Origin: an uncultured Chloracidobacterium sp.
GTDB taxonomy: Bacteria; Acidobacteriota; Blastocatellia; Pyrinomonadales; Pyrinomonadaceae
Direction: 5' to 3'
DNA: 7,723 nt
NCBI GenBank assembly: GCA_937941715.1
Contig: CALDGX010000249.1
Coordinates: 1 to 7,723 of the forward strand
The translations under genes were made by a program, and so were the position numbers. The notes under the pieces were generated by a model. The model saw only the letters and a list, made by a program, of their open reading frames with translations, searched no databases and was not told where the DNA came from. The stretch's first letter is position 1; the number at the start of each line of letters is the position of its first letter. Of the stretch, positions 1 to 5,843 are shown in pieces.

Positions 1-516
1 AACTTCGCCGGATCTGATCGCTTCCTCGTGAAGCGCAAGGTTGGTGGCCTGAAGCACACCGGCGACTGGATCGGATGATGTGGTGTCTCTGGATGAGAGA
101 TGTGACCTAAGCACCTCACCCATGTCGAGCGAATTTAGGAACCGAAACTGAATGATCGTGTTCTTCGGCTTCTCGAATTTCAGTATCGTTTTTAGCTCGT
201 CGATCCGTTGTTCAGTCACGTAACCGTCGATGTAAAGACTGTTCGACGGTTCAAAAATATAGGCCTTTCCATAGCTGCCATCTCGGTAACGGATCGTGTT
301 CCCGTCGAGTCCCGCGATCTCGGTAGGAAATATCCGACCTGCTTCTGCATTCTCGATGAGTTGAGATCCTGATCCTCGGTTAAATGGAGTACGGCTCGAT
401 AACGATCTCACTGCCGGGATGAAACGAAATCCGGCTACCAATCCAAGACCGACGGAAAGAAGTCCTCCGAAAAGAGAGATTGCGATTTGCGCGAATGTTA
501 GGTTTGCTGTGTCCAT
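1..516 (-). CDS. virB4: VirB4/TraC-like T4SS ATPase, N-terminal part (runs off left edge)
   Basis: Reading leftward from the ATG at 516, the frame is open for 172 codons to the window edge, so only the N-terminus is present. Residues about 8-35 form a hydrophobic segment (LTFAQIAISLFGG and on), probably a membrane anchor. From about residue 53 the sequence (IENAEAGRIFPTEIAGLDGN, then RYRDGSYGKAYIFEP, later NTIIQFRFLNS) resembles the N-terminal domain of VirB4/TraC conjugation ATPases, which has a DGSxG-type strand and an IQF strand. The family energises pilus assembly and substrate transfer at the inner membrane. Its Walker motifs lie further downstream, outside the window, so ATPase activity is inferred. 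The start is 2 bp after the VirB3-like stop codon and has an AGGAA site at 523-527. Gene order virB2-virB3-virB4 supports the call. The N-terminal anchor is not typical of every VirB4; a fused or displaced VirB3-like segment is an alternative reading. Confidence 0.68.
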   Translation of the reverse strand, partial: MDTANLTFAQIAISLFGGLLSVGLGLVAGFRFIPAVRSLSSRTPFNRGSGSQLIENAEAGRIFPTEIAGLDGNTIRYRDGSYGKAYIFEPSNSLYIDGYVTEQRIDELKTILKFEKPKNTIIQFRFLNSLDMGEVLRSHLSSRDTTSSDPVAGVLQATNLALHEEAIRSGEV

Positions 517-518
517 GC

Positions 519-854
519 TTATTTCCTGTTCGATGTCTTCCAACTTGTCGGTTCGAGTTCGCCTCGGAGCGGCGGTCGATACTCAGTCCATCGGTCTAGC
601 TCGGCGTCAAACTTCTGAGAAAGCCAGTAGGAAGGCTTACTCAAACGCAGATAGTTAAAGATTCCCAAAAGAATCAGAAAAACTAGCAGTCCCAATGGGA
701 ATCCCAGCGGAACGTAGCCCACCCAAAGCCCGAAAACAAAAGGAACGATGTAGGCGATCGCAGTGGGGATCAGGATAAACTTCCAGTCGGTAGAGTAGAC
801 TCCGAACCGCTTCAGACCACGGAAAACATTAGGTCGTGTTGCACGTCTTCTCAT
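519..854 (-). CDS. virB3: VirB3/TraL-like inner-membrane T4SS protein
   Basis: A 111-residue protein with a basic N-terminus (MRRRATRPNVFRGLKRFG), two closely spaced hydrophobic segments at about residues 26-46 and 48-68, and a hydrophilic C-terminus containing SYWLSQKFDAELDRW. Size, hairpin-like membrane topology and position between a pilin-like gene and a VirB4-like gene match VirB3 (TraL in F-type systems), a small inner-membrane protein that works with VirB4 in pilus biogenesis. Sequence similarity in this family is weak, so the call rests mostly on context. The start has a strong AGGAGGA site that overlaps the upstream stop codon, and the end is 2 bp from the next ATG, so all three genes are probably co-translated. 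It could instead be an unrelated small membrane component of the same machine. Confidence 0.62.
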   Translation of the reverse strand: MRRRATRPNVFRGLKRFGVYSTDWKFILIPTAIAYIVPFVFGLWVGYVPLGFPLGLLVFLILLGIFNYLRLSKPSYWLSQKFDAELDRWTEYRPPLRGELEPTSWKTSNRK

Positions 855-860
855 ATGGCT

Positions 861-867
861 TCCTCCT
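861..867 (-). promoter_or_regulatory. Strong Shine-Dalgarno site for the VirB3-like gene, overlapping the VirB2 stop
   Basis: On the minus strand AGGAGGA lies 6 nt before the ATG at 854 and overlaps the TAG stop (866-868) of the pilin gene. This fixes the VirB3-like start and suggests ribosome hand-over from virB2 to virB3. Confidence 0.85.
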
Positions 868-1207
868 AGAAGTTCGTATCAACTCCGACCGCACGTCCCT
901 GTGCAAGCTGCCAGAACACGGCGACGATCGTTCCGAACGCAAACGACAGGAGCGAACCGAACGCCTGGTTGCCCCATTCCTTTCCGGTCATCTTGTTATA
1001 GATCGACCAAGCCACGCCGACCGCTCCTAGACAGAAGAGAATGATCGCCATGAGCTTAAGAGCTTCACGAATGATGTTCGAGAGGTTACTTGCATCTCCG
1101 GTAAAGATCGGGCCTTGTGCAGAAGTCAGTTGCGTGAATAGCAACATTAATCCGAGCGGCGCCAGTGCAGGCAAATGTCTTTTGATAAGTGTCAGTAGTT
1201 TTTTCAT
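866..1207 (-). CDS. virB2: VirB2/TrbC-like major pilin precursor
   Basis: A 113-residue protein with a signal peptide: basic start MKKLLTLIKR, hydrophobic core at about 12-25 and a probable cleavage site after TSA at residue 30. This leaves a mature chain of about 83 residues. The mature part has two hydrophobic helices, about 50-70 (KLMAIILFCLGAVGVAWSIY) and 82-101, joined by a short polar turn (NKMTGKEWGN). This layout of a long signal peptide followed by two helices and a small polar loop is that of VirB2/TrbC/TraA pilins, which wait in the inner membrane and are then assembled into the conjugative pilus. It is the first gene of the leftward unit and has a GAGGA site at 1213-1217. Pilin sequences diverge quickly, so topology and the following virB3/virB4-like genes carry the call. 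Confidence 0.72.
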   Translation of the reverse strand: MKKLLTLIKRHLPALAPLGLMLLFTQLTSAQGPIFTGDASNLSNIIREALKLMAIILFCLGAVGVAWSIYNKMTGKEWGNQAFGSLLSFAFGTIVAVFWQLAQGRAVGVDTNF

Positions 1208-1390
1208 AGTCGTCCTCGCTTTATAAGTTTTCGTTGACGAACCCGGAAAAAGGCACCGGATACGTCAATACTTTCAGTCGCTCTGCAAGGTTCGTGCCGT
1301 TCGATGATCGGGCTCGGTGGCCCATCGGTTGCACATCGGTGGCCCATCGGTTGCACATCGGTGGCACATCGGTTGCGAAGGGCGGGTGAT
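1208..1390. promoter_or_regulatory. Divergent intergenic control region between the two T4SS operons
   Basis: These 183 bp separate the leftward virB2-virB3-virB4-like unit from the rightward transglycosylase gene, so promoters for both directions are expected here. I could not place a convincing sigma-70 promoter in either direction. A TTGACG at 1234-1239 (plus) and its inverse CGTCAA at 1263-1268 form a spaced inverted repeat, but neither has a good -10 box at the right distance. The right-hand third is filled by an 11-bp repeat array (1315-1380). The region is functionally important by position; its precise elements are unproven. Confidence 0.6.
1315..1380. repeat. Six-copy 11-bp direct repeat array (22-bp higher-order period)
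   Basis: Six consecutive 11-bp units read CGGTGGCCCAT, CGGTTGCACAT, CGGTGGCCCAT, CGGTTGCACAT, CGGTGGCACAT and CGGTTGCGAAG. The first four alternate perfectly between two versions, giving a 22-bp period. The fifth differs from its type by one base and the sixth decays over its last bases. The consensus is CGGTKGCMCAT. The array sits between divergent operons and ends 10 bp before the ATG at 1391, so it lies over the promoter or leader of the rightward gene. A spacing of 11 bp is about one helical turn, so every unit would face the same side of the DNA, as expected of a cooperative protein-binding site. It may instead be a simple slippage-prone repeat without function. Confidence 0.9.
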
Positions 1391-2251
1391 ATGAAAAAAC
1401 GAATCACACACCCGATCACATTGTTATTGCTACTTTTTGCTGGTTTCCCTTTAGCTCCTAGAGCGCAGGAAAAACAACTGGTTTCTCGAACTTCACTCGG
1501 AAGAATGGATGTACTTTCACGTGCCAAACTGTTCGAGGCGACGATAGAAAGAGCCGCAAAAAGCGAAGGTGTCGACCCGCTCATCCTATGGACTATCGCC
1601 TATAACGAAACGCGGTTCCGGCCATGGCTGACCAGTCCAAAGAACGCTCAGGGACTGATGCAGTTCATGCCCGCGACTGCTGCCCGGTTTGGGCTCACGA
1701 ACCCGTACGAGCCGACCTCATCGCTATATGCGGCAGCGAAGTATGTGAAGTATTTGGGACGCCTATTTGATTGGAGACTTGAGTCTGTTTTAGCCGCCTA
1801 TAACGCCGGCGAAGGCACCGTCTCTGCGTATCTTTATGGACGAAATCTAAAGTCGAACGGACGAATAATCAATGCCTCGCAACGGAGGACGGTCAACGGT
1901 GTCCCGCCGTACAAGGAAACTCTGGGCTATGTTTCGCAAGGCGTGCAGGTGTATCGCTGGCTCAAGCAGCAACGCAGATTCGGCACGCCTCCGATTCAAT
2001 TCGCCGCCGAGAAATACCCCAAGGGTGAAAGGGAGATCAAGGCAACGGAGGTTCAGGAAAGCAAAGCAATTTCGGTTTTTTACGATCCGCGAACCGGTAG
2101 ACGGAGCCTGATCTCTCTGGAAACTTCGGGCGAGGCGCAACAACTCAGTTTCGGCCCTGTTATTGTCGGACAAAACATTCCAACAAATTCAGCCCGACGA
2201 GCCCGCTCAACTTTCGCCGGAGAAATTGTTTTATCGACTCACGAACGATAG
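1391..2251 (+). CDS. VirB1-like lytic transglycosylase (SLT domain)
   Basis: A 286-residue exported enzyme that would cleave peptidoglycan to let the secretion channel through the wall. A signal peptide is clear: MKKRITHP, a leucine-rich core at 9-17, and probable cleavage after APRA (residue 25). The SLT domain spans about 45-190: YNETRF with catalytic Glu at about residue 73, then AQGLMQFMPATAARFG (about 86-101), LAAYNAGEGTV (about 134-144) and VPPYKETLGYV (about 171-181). All are hallmark family-1 motifs. The last 90 or so residues are a variable tail without a recognised domain. The frame stays open upstream to an ATG at 1304, but that start would place an unlikely peptide encoded by the 11-bp repeats before the signal peptide, so 1391 is chosen. 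T4SS operons commonly include such an enzyme (VirB1 in Agrobacterium). Only a weak ribosome site (GGGCGGG) precedes it. Confidence 0.92.
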   Translation: MKKRITHPITLLLLLFAGFPLAPRAQEKQLVSRTSLGRMDVLSRAKLFEATIERAAKSEGVDPLILWTIAYNETRFRPWLTSPKNAQGLMQFMPATAARFGLTNPYEPTSSLYAAAKYVKYLGRLFDWRLESVLAAYNAGEGTVSAYLYGRNLKSNGRIINASQRRTVNGVPPYKETLGYVSQGVQVYRWLKQQRRFGTPPIQFAAEKYPKGEREIKATEVQESKAISVFYDPRTGRRSLISLETSGEAQQLSFGPVIVGQNIPTNSARRARSTFAGEIVLSTHER

Positions 2252-2403
2252 TCGGCGAATTTTCGAGTCAACTGCGGACGACTTTCGCACCGTTCGGCAA
2301 ATTTTTCTGCCGATGTGGAGTTAGAAACCGGCTATTGACCCGAGAGTGGCTATTTCGCGTCTGGCACTGCGTTTGCCATTAGCCCTTTCGAGACCAAAAT
2401 CTT
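2252..2403. other. 152-bp gap between transglycosylase and VirB8-like genes
   Basis: There is no open frame of note. It holds a short inverted repeat (2294-2313) and a TTGACC at 2336-2341 that lacks a recognisable -10 partner. Because the downstream genes are tightly packed, a separate promoter for the virB8-virB9-virB10 unit could lie here, but I cannot point to it. Confidence 0.4.
2294..2313. repeat. Short inverted repeat (possible hairpin)
   Basis: TCGGCA (2294-2299) and TGCCGA (2308-2313) are perfect inverse complements around an 8-nt AT-rich loop. The stem has only 6 bp and no T-run follows on either strand, so it is not a convincing terminator. It could be an operator half-site pair or chance. 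The right arm overlaps an inverted copy of the CACATCGG word found in the 11-bp array. Confidence 0.4.
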
Positions 2404-3198
2404 ATGAAAGCAAATGAAACAAAAATCGAAACGCCTGATACAGGGAACACGGTTAACGGTTCACCAACTTACCTTACTCGCGACCCGGATGACATCGTTA
2501 CGATCGTATCGCTATTGAAGATCCTCGCCGTGTTGCTGTTTGCCCTCGTTCTGAGCGGCTGCGTAAACATGTTCCTGATCTTTAGAAAGGCAGACCGGAT
2601 TGTGGTCGATAAATCGAGCGGACGAGTTGTCGAACTAAACAACCGTGATTATGGTTCGACCGAAACCGTCAGCATCACGCCTGACGTTCCAACATCAACT
2701 GACAAGAAGTATCTGGTCAAGGAATTTCTAACCGCTCTTTACGAAGTCGAACAAACGACGCGCGAGGCGCAAGTAAACAAACTGCTCCGAATGCTCGACC
2801 CTGATCTTTCGATGGCGATGGCCAATCGACTAAAGCAGAACGGCGTTCTCGCTGCCGAGAAGACGGAAAGCGTGAATTCGTCATGGGAACTACAGGACTT
2901 ATCCGTAGATGAAAGTGATCCATATATTCTGCGAGCGATCGGCACACGCAAGATAAGGCGAAAAGCCTCAGGCCAGGATGTGGAAGAGTCCGTTCAGCTC
3001 AAATGTAAATTTCTGCTGAAGGACAGCCCTTCGACCCCGATCCGAAATGACAACAACCTGAGAACCGGATTTACCATTCTCCGGTTTCGTGTCGAACCCG
3101 TAAACGGCAAGACCATCTCGCCTTTATCGCTCATCGGCGATGCGGAGGAAACATCATCAGCAATTCAACCCGGCAGTGAAACAACTGGCGGTAAGTAG
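2404..3198 (+). CDS. virB8: VirB8-like inner-membrane T4SS scaffold protein
   Basis: A 264-residue bitopic protein: a polar cytoplasmic N-terminus (1-30), one hydrophobic segment at about 33-60 (IVTIVSLLKILAVLLFALVL and on), then a periplasmic domain. The periplasmic part mixes helices and strands (KKYLVKEFLTALYEVEQTTR at about 101-120; WELQDLSVDE at 161-170; SVQLKCKFLLKD at 196-207), which fits the NTF2-like fold of VirB8/TraE/DotI. It ends in a low-complexity tail rich in Ser, Thr and Gly. VirB8 nucleates assembly of the core and touches VirB9 and VirB10, which are the next two genes. A lipobox-like LSGC (50-53) sits inside the hydrophobic stretch but is probably coincidental, because hydrophobicity continues after the cysteine and the N-terminus is acidic. 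No strong ribosome site precedes the ATG. VirB5 or another NTF2-like component is the alternative. Confidence 0.7.
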   Translation: MKANETKIETPDTGNTVNGSPTYLTRDPDDIVTIVSLLKILAVLLFALVLSGCVNMFLIFRKADRIVVDKSSGRVVELNNRDYGSTETVSITPDVPTSTDKKYLVKEFLTALYEVEQTTREAQVNKLLRMLDPDLSMAMANRLKQNGVLAAEKTESVNSSWELQDLSVDESDPYILRAIGTRKIRRKASGQDVEESVQLKCKFLLKDSPSTPIRNDNNLRTGFTILRFRVEPVNGKTISPLSLIGDAEETSSAIQPGSETTGGK

Positions 3199-3218
3199 CA
3201 AGGAACAACATCTGAATC

Positions 3219-4496
3219 ATGAAAACTTTAAGCATTTCAAATCTTGGAAAATACACTACGAGGATAATAGGAATATCTCTCCTCGTCCTGTCGGCATTTG
3301 GTGTCAATGTTTATCCGCAGAGCCGGAAGCCTGTTCACAAACCTAAGGTAAAGAATGTCGTTCGTCCGGTCTCGACCGAGACTAATCAAATCTTAAATGA
3401 AAAGGTCGTAAACATTTCAGCGGTCTCCAAAGAAATACAGCCCGTTGCGGTGGTTAATGCTCCGCTCCCTGATTTCCTGTCGGGAGAAGCAAATGTAACG
3501 GTCAACCCGAAGCAGCCTACTGTTGTGCGTCTGGGACTGGCTCAAAACGCAGTTTCTATTGTCGAGTTTCCCGCATCGGACGGAATCTATTACATCCATG
3601 AGGGAAACCCCAAGCTTGCGTCAGTGTTTCAGTCTCCGACAAAAGAAACCGACCGATCGATAACCATTTATCCGGGAGAAGGATTCGTCCCTTCAAAAGA
3701 CGGGGCGACCTCTGCCGCGATCAGCCTGCAGATGCGGTCCGGCCTGGTTTTGATTCTCGAACTGGTACCGGTCAGCGACCTTAAGAAGAATGCTCACAGA
3801 TGCGTTATCTCATATGACCGTGAAGCAGTTGTCTCGGCGCGGAAGGTTGCAGGACTCGCGTTTGACCTTGGCGGTGACACCAAGAATTCGCCTCCGATCA
3901 ACTCACGGGCACTATCCAAACTGGTCGGTTCAGCACGGCCCGCCGAAGAGAAGATTTCTGATTCTCCAATGTCGGAGTTGAACTCTATCTCAAACGCTGT
4001 TTTCGCCGAAATACCCGAATCAAAACGGGCGGGTTCGAAGCGAGCAATGACCGATGCTGAGATATCGAAGGCTGCAAACAAGCGGTTGGCTGACGTTCTT
4101 CGAGATCAAAAGAAGCACCTCTCCGCGTGGTCTTCACCTCTTCACGGTCTGGAACTATCACTGACCCGCGTCACCGATCTCGATTCTGAAAACCGACTTG
4201 TAGTTGTTGCGATTCGCAATTCTGCATCAACAAATCTAAGGCTCGTTCGAGGTTCACCTGAACTTCAGATCCAGACGCTCGACAAGGACGGCAACAGCCT
4301 TCTTACCACCAAACTCGATCTCCGCTATTTGGAAACAACCGCGTTTGAGGGCCTTGTCCAACCAGGCTCTACTACGTTCTATGCTCTTGTCTACAAATCT
4401 CCGCTCCTTGGGGTTAATCAGAAGATTCGAGTCGCCGTTGCTCAAACCGAAGCTATCGACGCCCCAATCTCGGCAACTCTTAACGGATCGAAATAA
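3219..4496 (+). CDS. virB9: VirB9/TraK-like periplasmic core protein, enlarged
   Basis: A 425-residue exported protein. A signal peptide is likely (basic MKTLSISNLGKYTTR, hydrophobic 17-29). The region 88-215 looks like the VirB9/CagX N-terminal beta domain: VNPKQPTVVRLGLAQNAVSI, VEFPASDGIYYIHEGNPKL, SITIYPGEGF, MRSGLVLILELVPV and HRCVISYDRE follow the family's strand order. Residues 220-300 are a polar, partly helical linker. About 305-415 is a second beta-rich region (LELSLTRVTDLDSENRLVVV, ELQIQTLDKDGNSLLTTKLD, QPGSTTFYALVY) that looks immunoglobulin-like. VirB9 bridges VirB8/VirB10 to the outer membrane, usually with VirB7. The usual length is nearer 250-300 residues, so this is a long version. 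Its position between virB8-like and virB10-like genes matches the canonical order. An AAGGA lies 14 nt before the ATG, a rather long spacing. Confidence 0.7.
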   Translation: MKTLSISNLGKYTTRIIGISLLVLSAFGVNVYPQSRKPVHKPKVKNVVRPVSTETNQILNEKVVNISAVSKEIQPVAVVNAPLPDFLSGEANVTVNPKQPTVVRLGLAQNAVSIVEFPASDGIYYIHEGNPKLASVFQSPTKETDRSITIYPGEGFVPSKDGATSAAISLQMRSGLVLILELVPVSDLKKNAHRCVISYDREAVVSARKVAGLAFDLGGDTKNSPPINSRALSKLVGSARPAEEKISDSPMSELNSISNAVFAEIPESKRAGSKRAMTDAEISKAANKRLADVLRDQKKHLSAWSSPLHGLELSLTRVTDLDSENRLVVVAIRNSASTNLRLVRGSPELQIQTLDKDGNSLLTTKLDLRYLETTAFEGLVQPGSTTFYALVYKSPLLGVNQKIRVAVAQTEAIDAPISATLNGSK

Positions 4497-4501
4497 AGGA
4501 G
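4496..4501 (+). promoter_or_regulatory. Strong Shine-Dalgarno site for the VirB10-like gene
   Basis: AAGGAG lies 7 nt before the ATG at 4509 and overlaps the last base of the VirB9-like stop codon (TAA, 4494-4496). This fixes the start and indicates coupling of the two genes. Confidence 0.85.
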
Positions 4502-4508
4502 ACACGCA

Positions 4509-5843
4509 ATGCAAACTACGTTAACTACAAATTCCGATATTCCGACCGCCTTACCGGACATCGAGGCAGATGAAGAACGCGAGAAAATGTTGCTGGATGA
4601 TCAGAATGAACTTTCGAAGAATGAAATTGATGATGATGAATTGGATCTTGAAACCGGATCGGAACGAAAAACTTCCCGAACCGCGAAGGTACTAAAAACC
4701 GTTGCCGCGTTCACGGTATTCTTGTTATTGATGGGTACAGCGATCACCTGGTTCTTCGGTATGGGTTGGTTCGCTACGCCGAATCCCCAGGCCGTCAATC
4801 GAACGAGCCAAAAGGATTCATCTCCGGCTCCAATGACCGAGGATGAGAAACTTAAGGCTGCACTCACAATGGTAGCGTCAAAAGAGCCAATACCAAGCAA
4901 GGACTCTGTAATTGGGCAATCCGATGAACCGATATCAGTCGACAAACCCGCTACTATTGACACCGAGTCAAACGATATCTCTTCGATGTCAGCATCGCGA
5001 ACGAGAACCGAGCCTTCCTTGAATGTTGGCACTGATGTCTCCCCAAGGGACGCTCTCAAACGAGAGGATCAGCCCACCAACCTGGAGACAAAGAAGAATT
5101 CTCCACAAGGTAACGACACTCCACTGTCAAAATCTGTATCGTCAACCGAACCCTTAGGGCGCTCGCTGTTCTTTGGAGTCACAAAGGTCAGAGACGAGCA
5201 AATTCGCAATAATACTGCGGCGACTACAGCGACAGCCTCGGAGACACCAAAGCCAAAAGTAAATGGCTCACTGCCGTTTGGCTCACTGCTTACGGTCCGC
5301 CTTATTGGAGCGATCTACACGCTCAGAAATTCCGGCGGGGTCGTCCGTATGGAATTGACGCAACCGGTTGTAGGAAGAGGTTATTCCTATCCGGCAGGCA
5401 CGACTCTAATTGGTAATCTACGGGGCGGTGAATCCGTAAGAGCGTTCGTCAACATTATCGGCCTGATCGATCCGGTTTCTGGTGAACTGGTGAAGTTCAC
5501 CGGCGAACTATTGGGAACTGACGGTGCCTCAGGGATTCCCGGAAACAGGAAAAGAGTCACCGGAAAGTGGACCCGATTCTTTCGAGGCATAAAAGATACT
5601 GCCGGCTCGATATTGGGATCGGTCGGTTCGTTCCGTTCAGGTGGAACAGTAGTAATATCTGAGCCGCTGCGTAGAGGATCTGAAAAACTGTCTGAGGACA
5701 CGAGTCAGTCACTGTTTGGAAACGAACCCGAGGACACGTTCCTAGAGGTCTTAGCCGGAACCACCGGATATGTACTTGTAACGCAACTACCCGAACCGAA
5801 CACTTCAATTGCCAACGCAGAAACGGGAGCAAAAAAGGAATGA
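4509..5843 (+). CDS. virB10: VirB10/TrbI-like envelope-spanning T4SS core protein
   Basis: A 444-residue protein with the VirB10 plan. It has an acidic cytoplasmic tail (about 18-50, many Asp/Glu) and one membrane helix at about 62-86 (KTVAAFTVFLLLMGTAITWF). A long disordered periplasmic linker (90-250) follows, rich in Ser, Thr, Lys and Glu rather than strongly proline-rich. The C-terminal TrbI/VirB10 beta domain spans about 253-427. Family-like strands include LPFGSLLTVRLIGAIY, VVRMELTQPVVGRGYSYPAG, TTLIGNLRGGESVRAFVNII, DPVSGELVKFTGELLGTDGA and SGIPGNRKRV. VirB10 spans from inner to outer membrane and responds to ATP use by the secretion ATPases. The gene follows virB9 by 12 bp and its stop overlaps the next start (ATGA). 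The region about 353-415, corresponding to where VirB10 inserts its outer-membrane antenna helices, has glycine and serine (IKDTAGSILGSVGSFRSGG) but no long hydrophobic pair, so the pore portion may be unusual. Confidence 0.85.
   Translation: MQTTLTTNSDIPTALPDIEADEEREKMLLDDQNELSKNEIDDDELDLETGSERKTSRTAKVLKTVAAFTVFLLLMGTAITWFFGMGWFATPNPQAVNRTSQKDSSPAPMTEDEKLKAALTMVASKEPIPSKDSVIGQSDEPISVDKPATIDTESNDISSMSASRTRTEPSLNVGTDVSPRDALKREDQPTNLETKKNSPQGNDTPLSKSVSSTEPLGRSLFFGVTKVRDEQIRNNTAATTATASETPKPKVNGSLPFGSLLTVRLIGAIYTLRNSGGVVRMELTQPVVGRGYSYPAGTTLIGNLRGGESVRAFVNIIGLIDPVSGELVKFTGELLGTDGASGIPGNRKRVTGKWTRFFRGIKDTAGSILGSVGSFRSGGTVVISEPLRRGSEKLSEDTSQSLFGNEPEDTFLEVLAGTTGYVLVTQLPEPNTSIANAETGAKKE
5840..5843 (+). 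promoter_or_regulatory. ATGA stop/start overlap (virB10-like to AAA+)
   Basis: The ATG of the AAA+ gene (5840-5842) overlaps the TGA of the VirB10-like gene (5841-5843), the usual sign of translational coupling and of fixed stoichiometry between the two products. Confidence 0.9.

Noticed and set aside
1234..1268. TTGACG / CGTCAA as a pair of divergent -35 boxes
   Set aside because: Neither copy has a good -10 hexamer 16-18 bp downstream. A TATAAA on the minus strand (1220-1225) is too close to the virB2 start to leave room for its ribosome site in the transcript.
1315..1380. CRISPR-like or plasmid-origin iteron array
   Set aside because: The units are contiguous 11-mers without spacers, so this is not CRISPR. 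No replication initiator gene or AT-rich origin region is adjacent, so an iteron origin is not supported.
1204..1584. A minus-strand open frame of 126 codons across the divergent region and the transglycosylase start
   Set aside because: It overlaps the clear signal peptide of the transglycosylase and the start of the pilin gene, and much of its length is the 11-bp repeats read backward. No ribosome site or family match was seen.
2294..2313. Intrinsic terminator after the transglycosylase gene
   Set aside because: The stem has only 6 bp and no T-run follows it on either strand.
2551..2562. Lipobox-like LSGC (residues 50-53) in the VirB8-like protein
   Set aside because: The cysteine lies within a hydrophobic stretch that continues after it, and about 30 mostly polar, acidic residues precede that stretch, unlike a lipoprotein signal peptide. 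A transmembrane helix is the simpler reading.
4601..5059. A 152-codon minus-strand frame inside the VirB10-like gene
   Set aside because: It lies opposite the low-complexity linker and membrane segment of VirB10, where biased composition keeps the reverse frame open; it has no plausible context.
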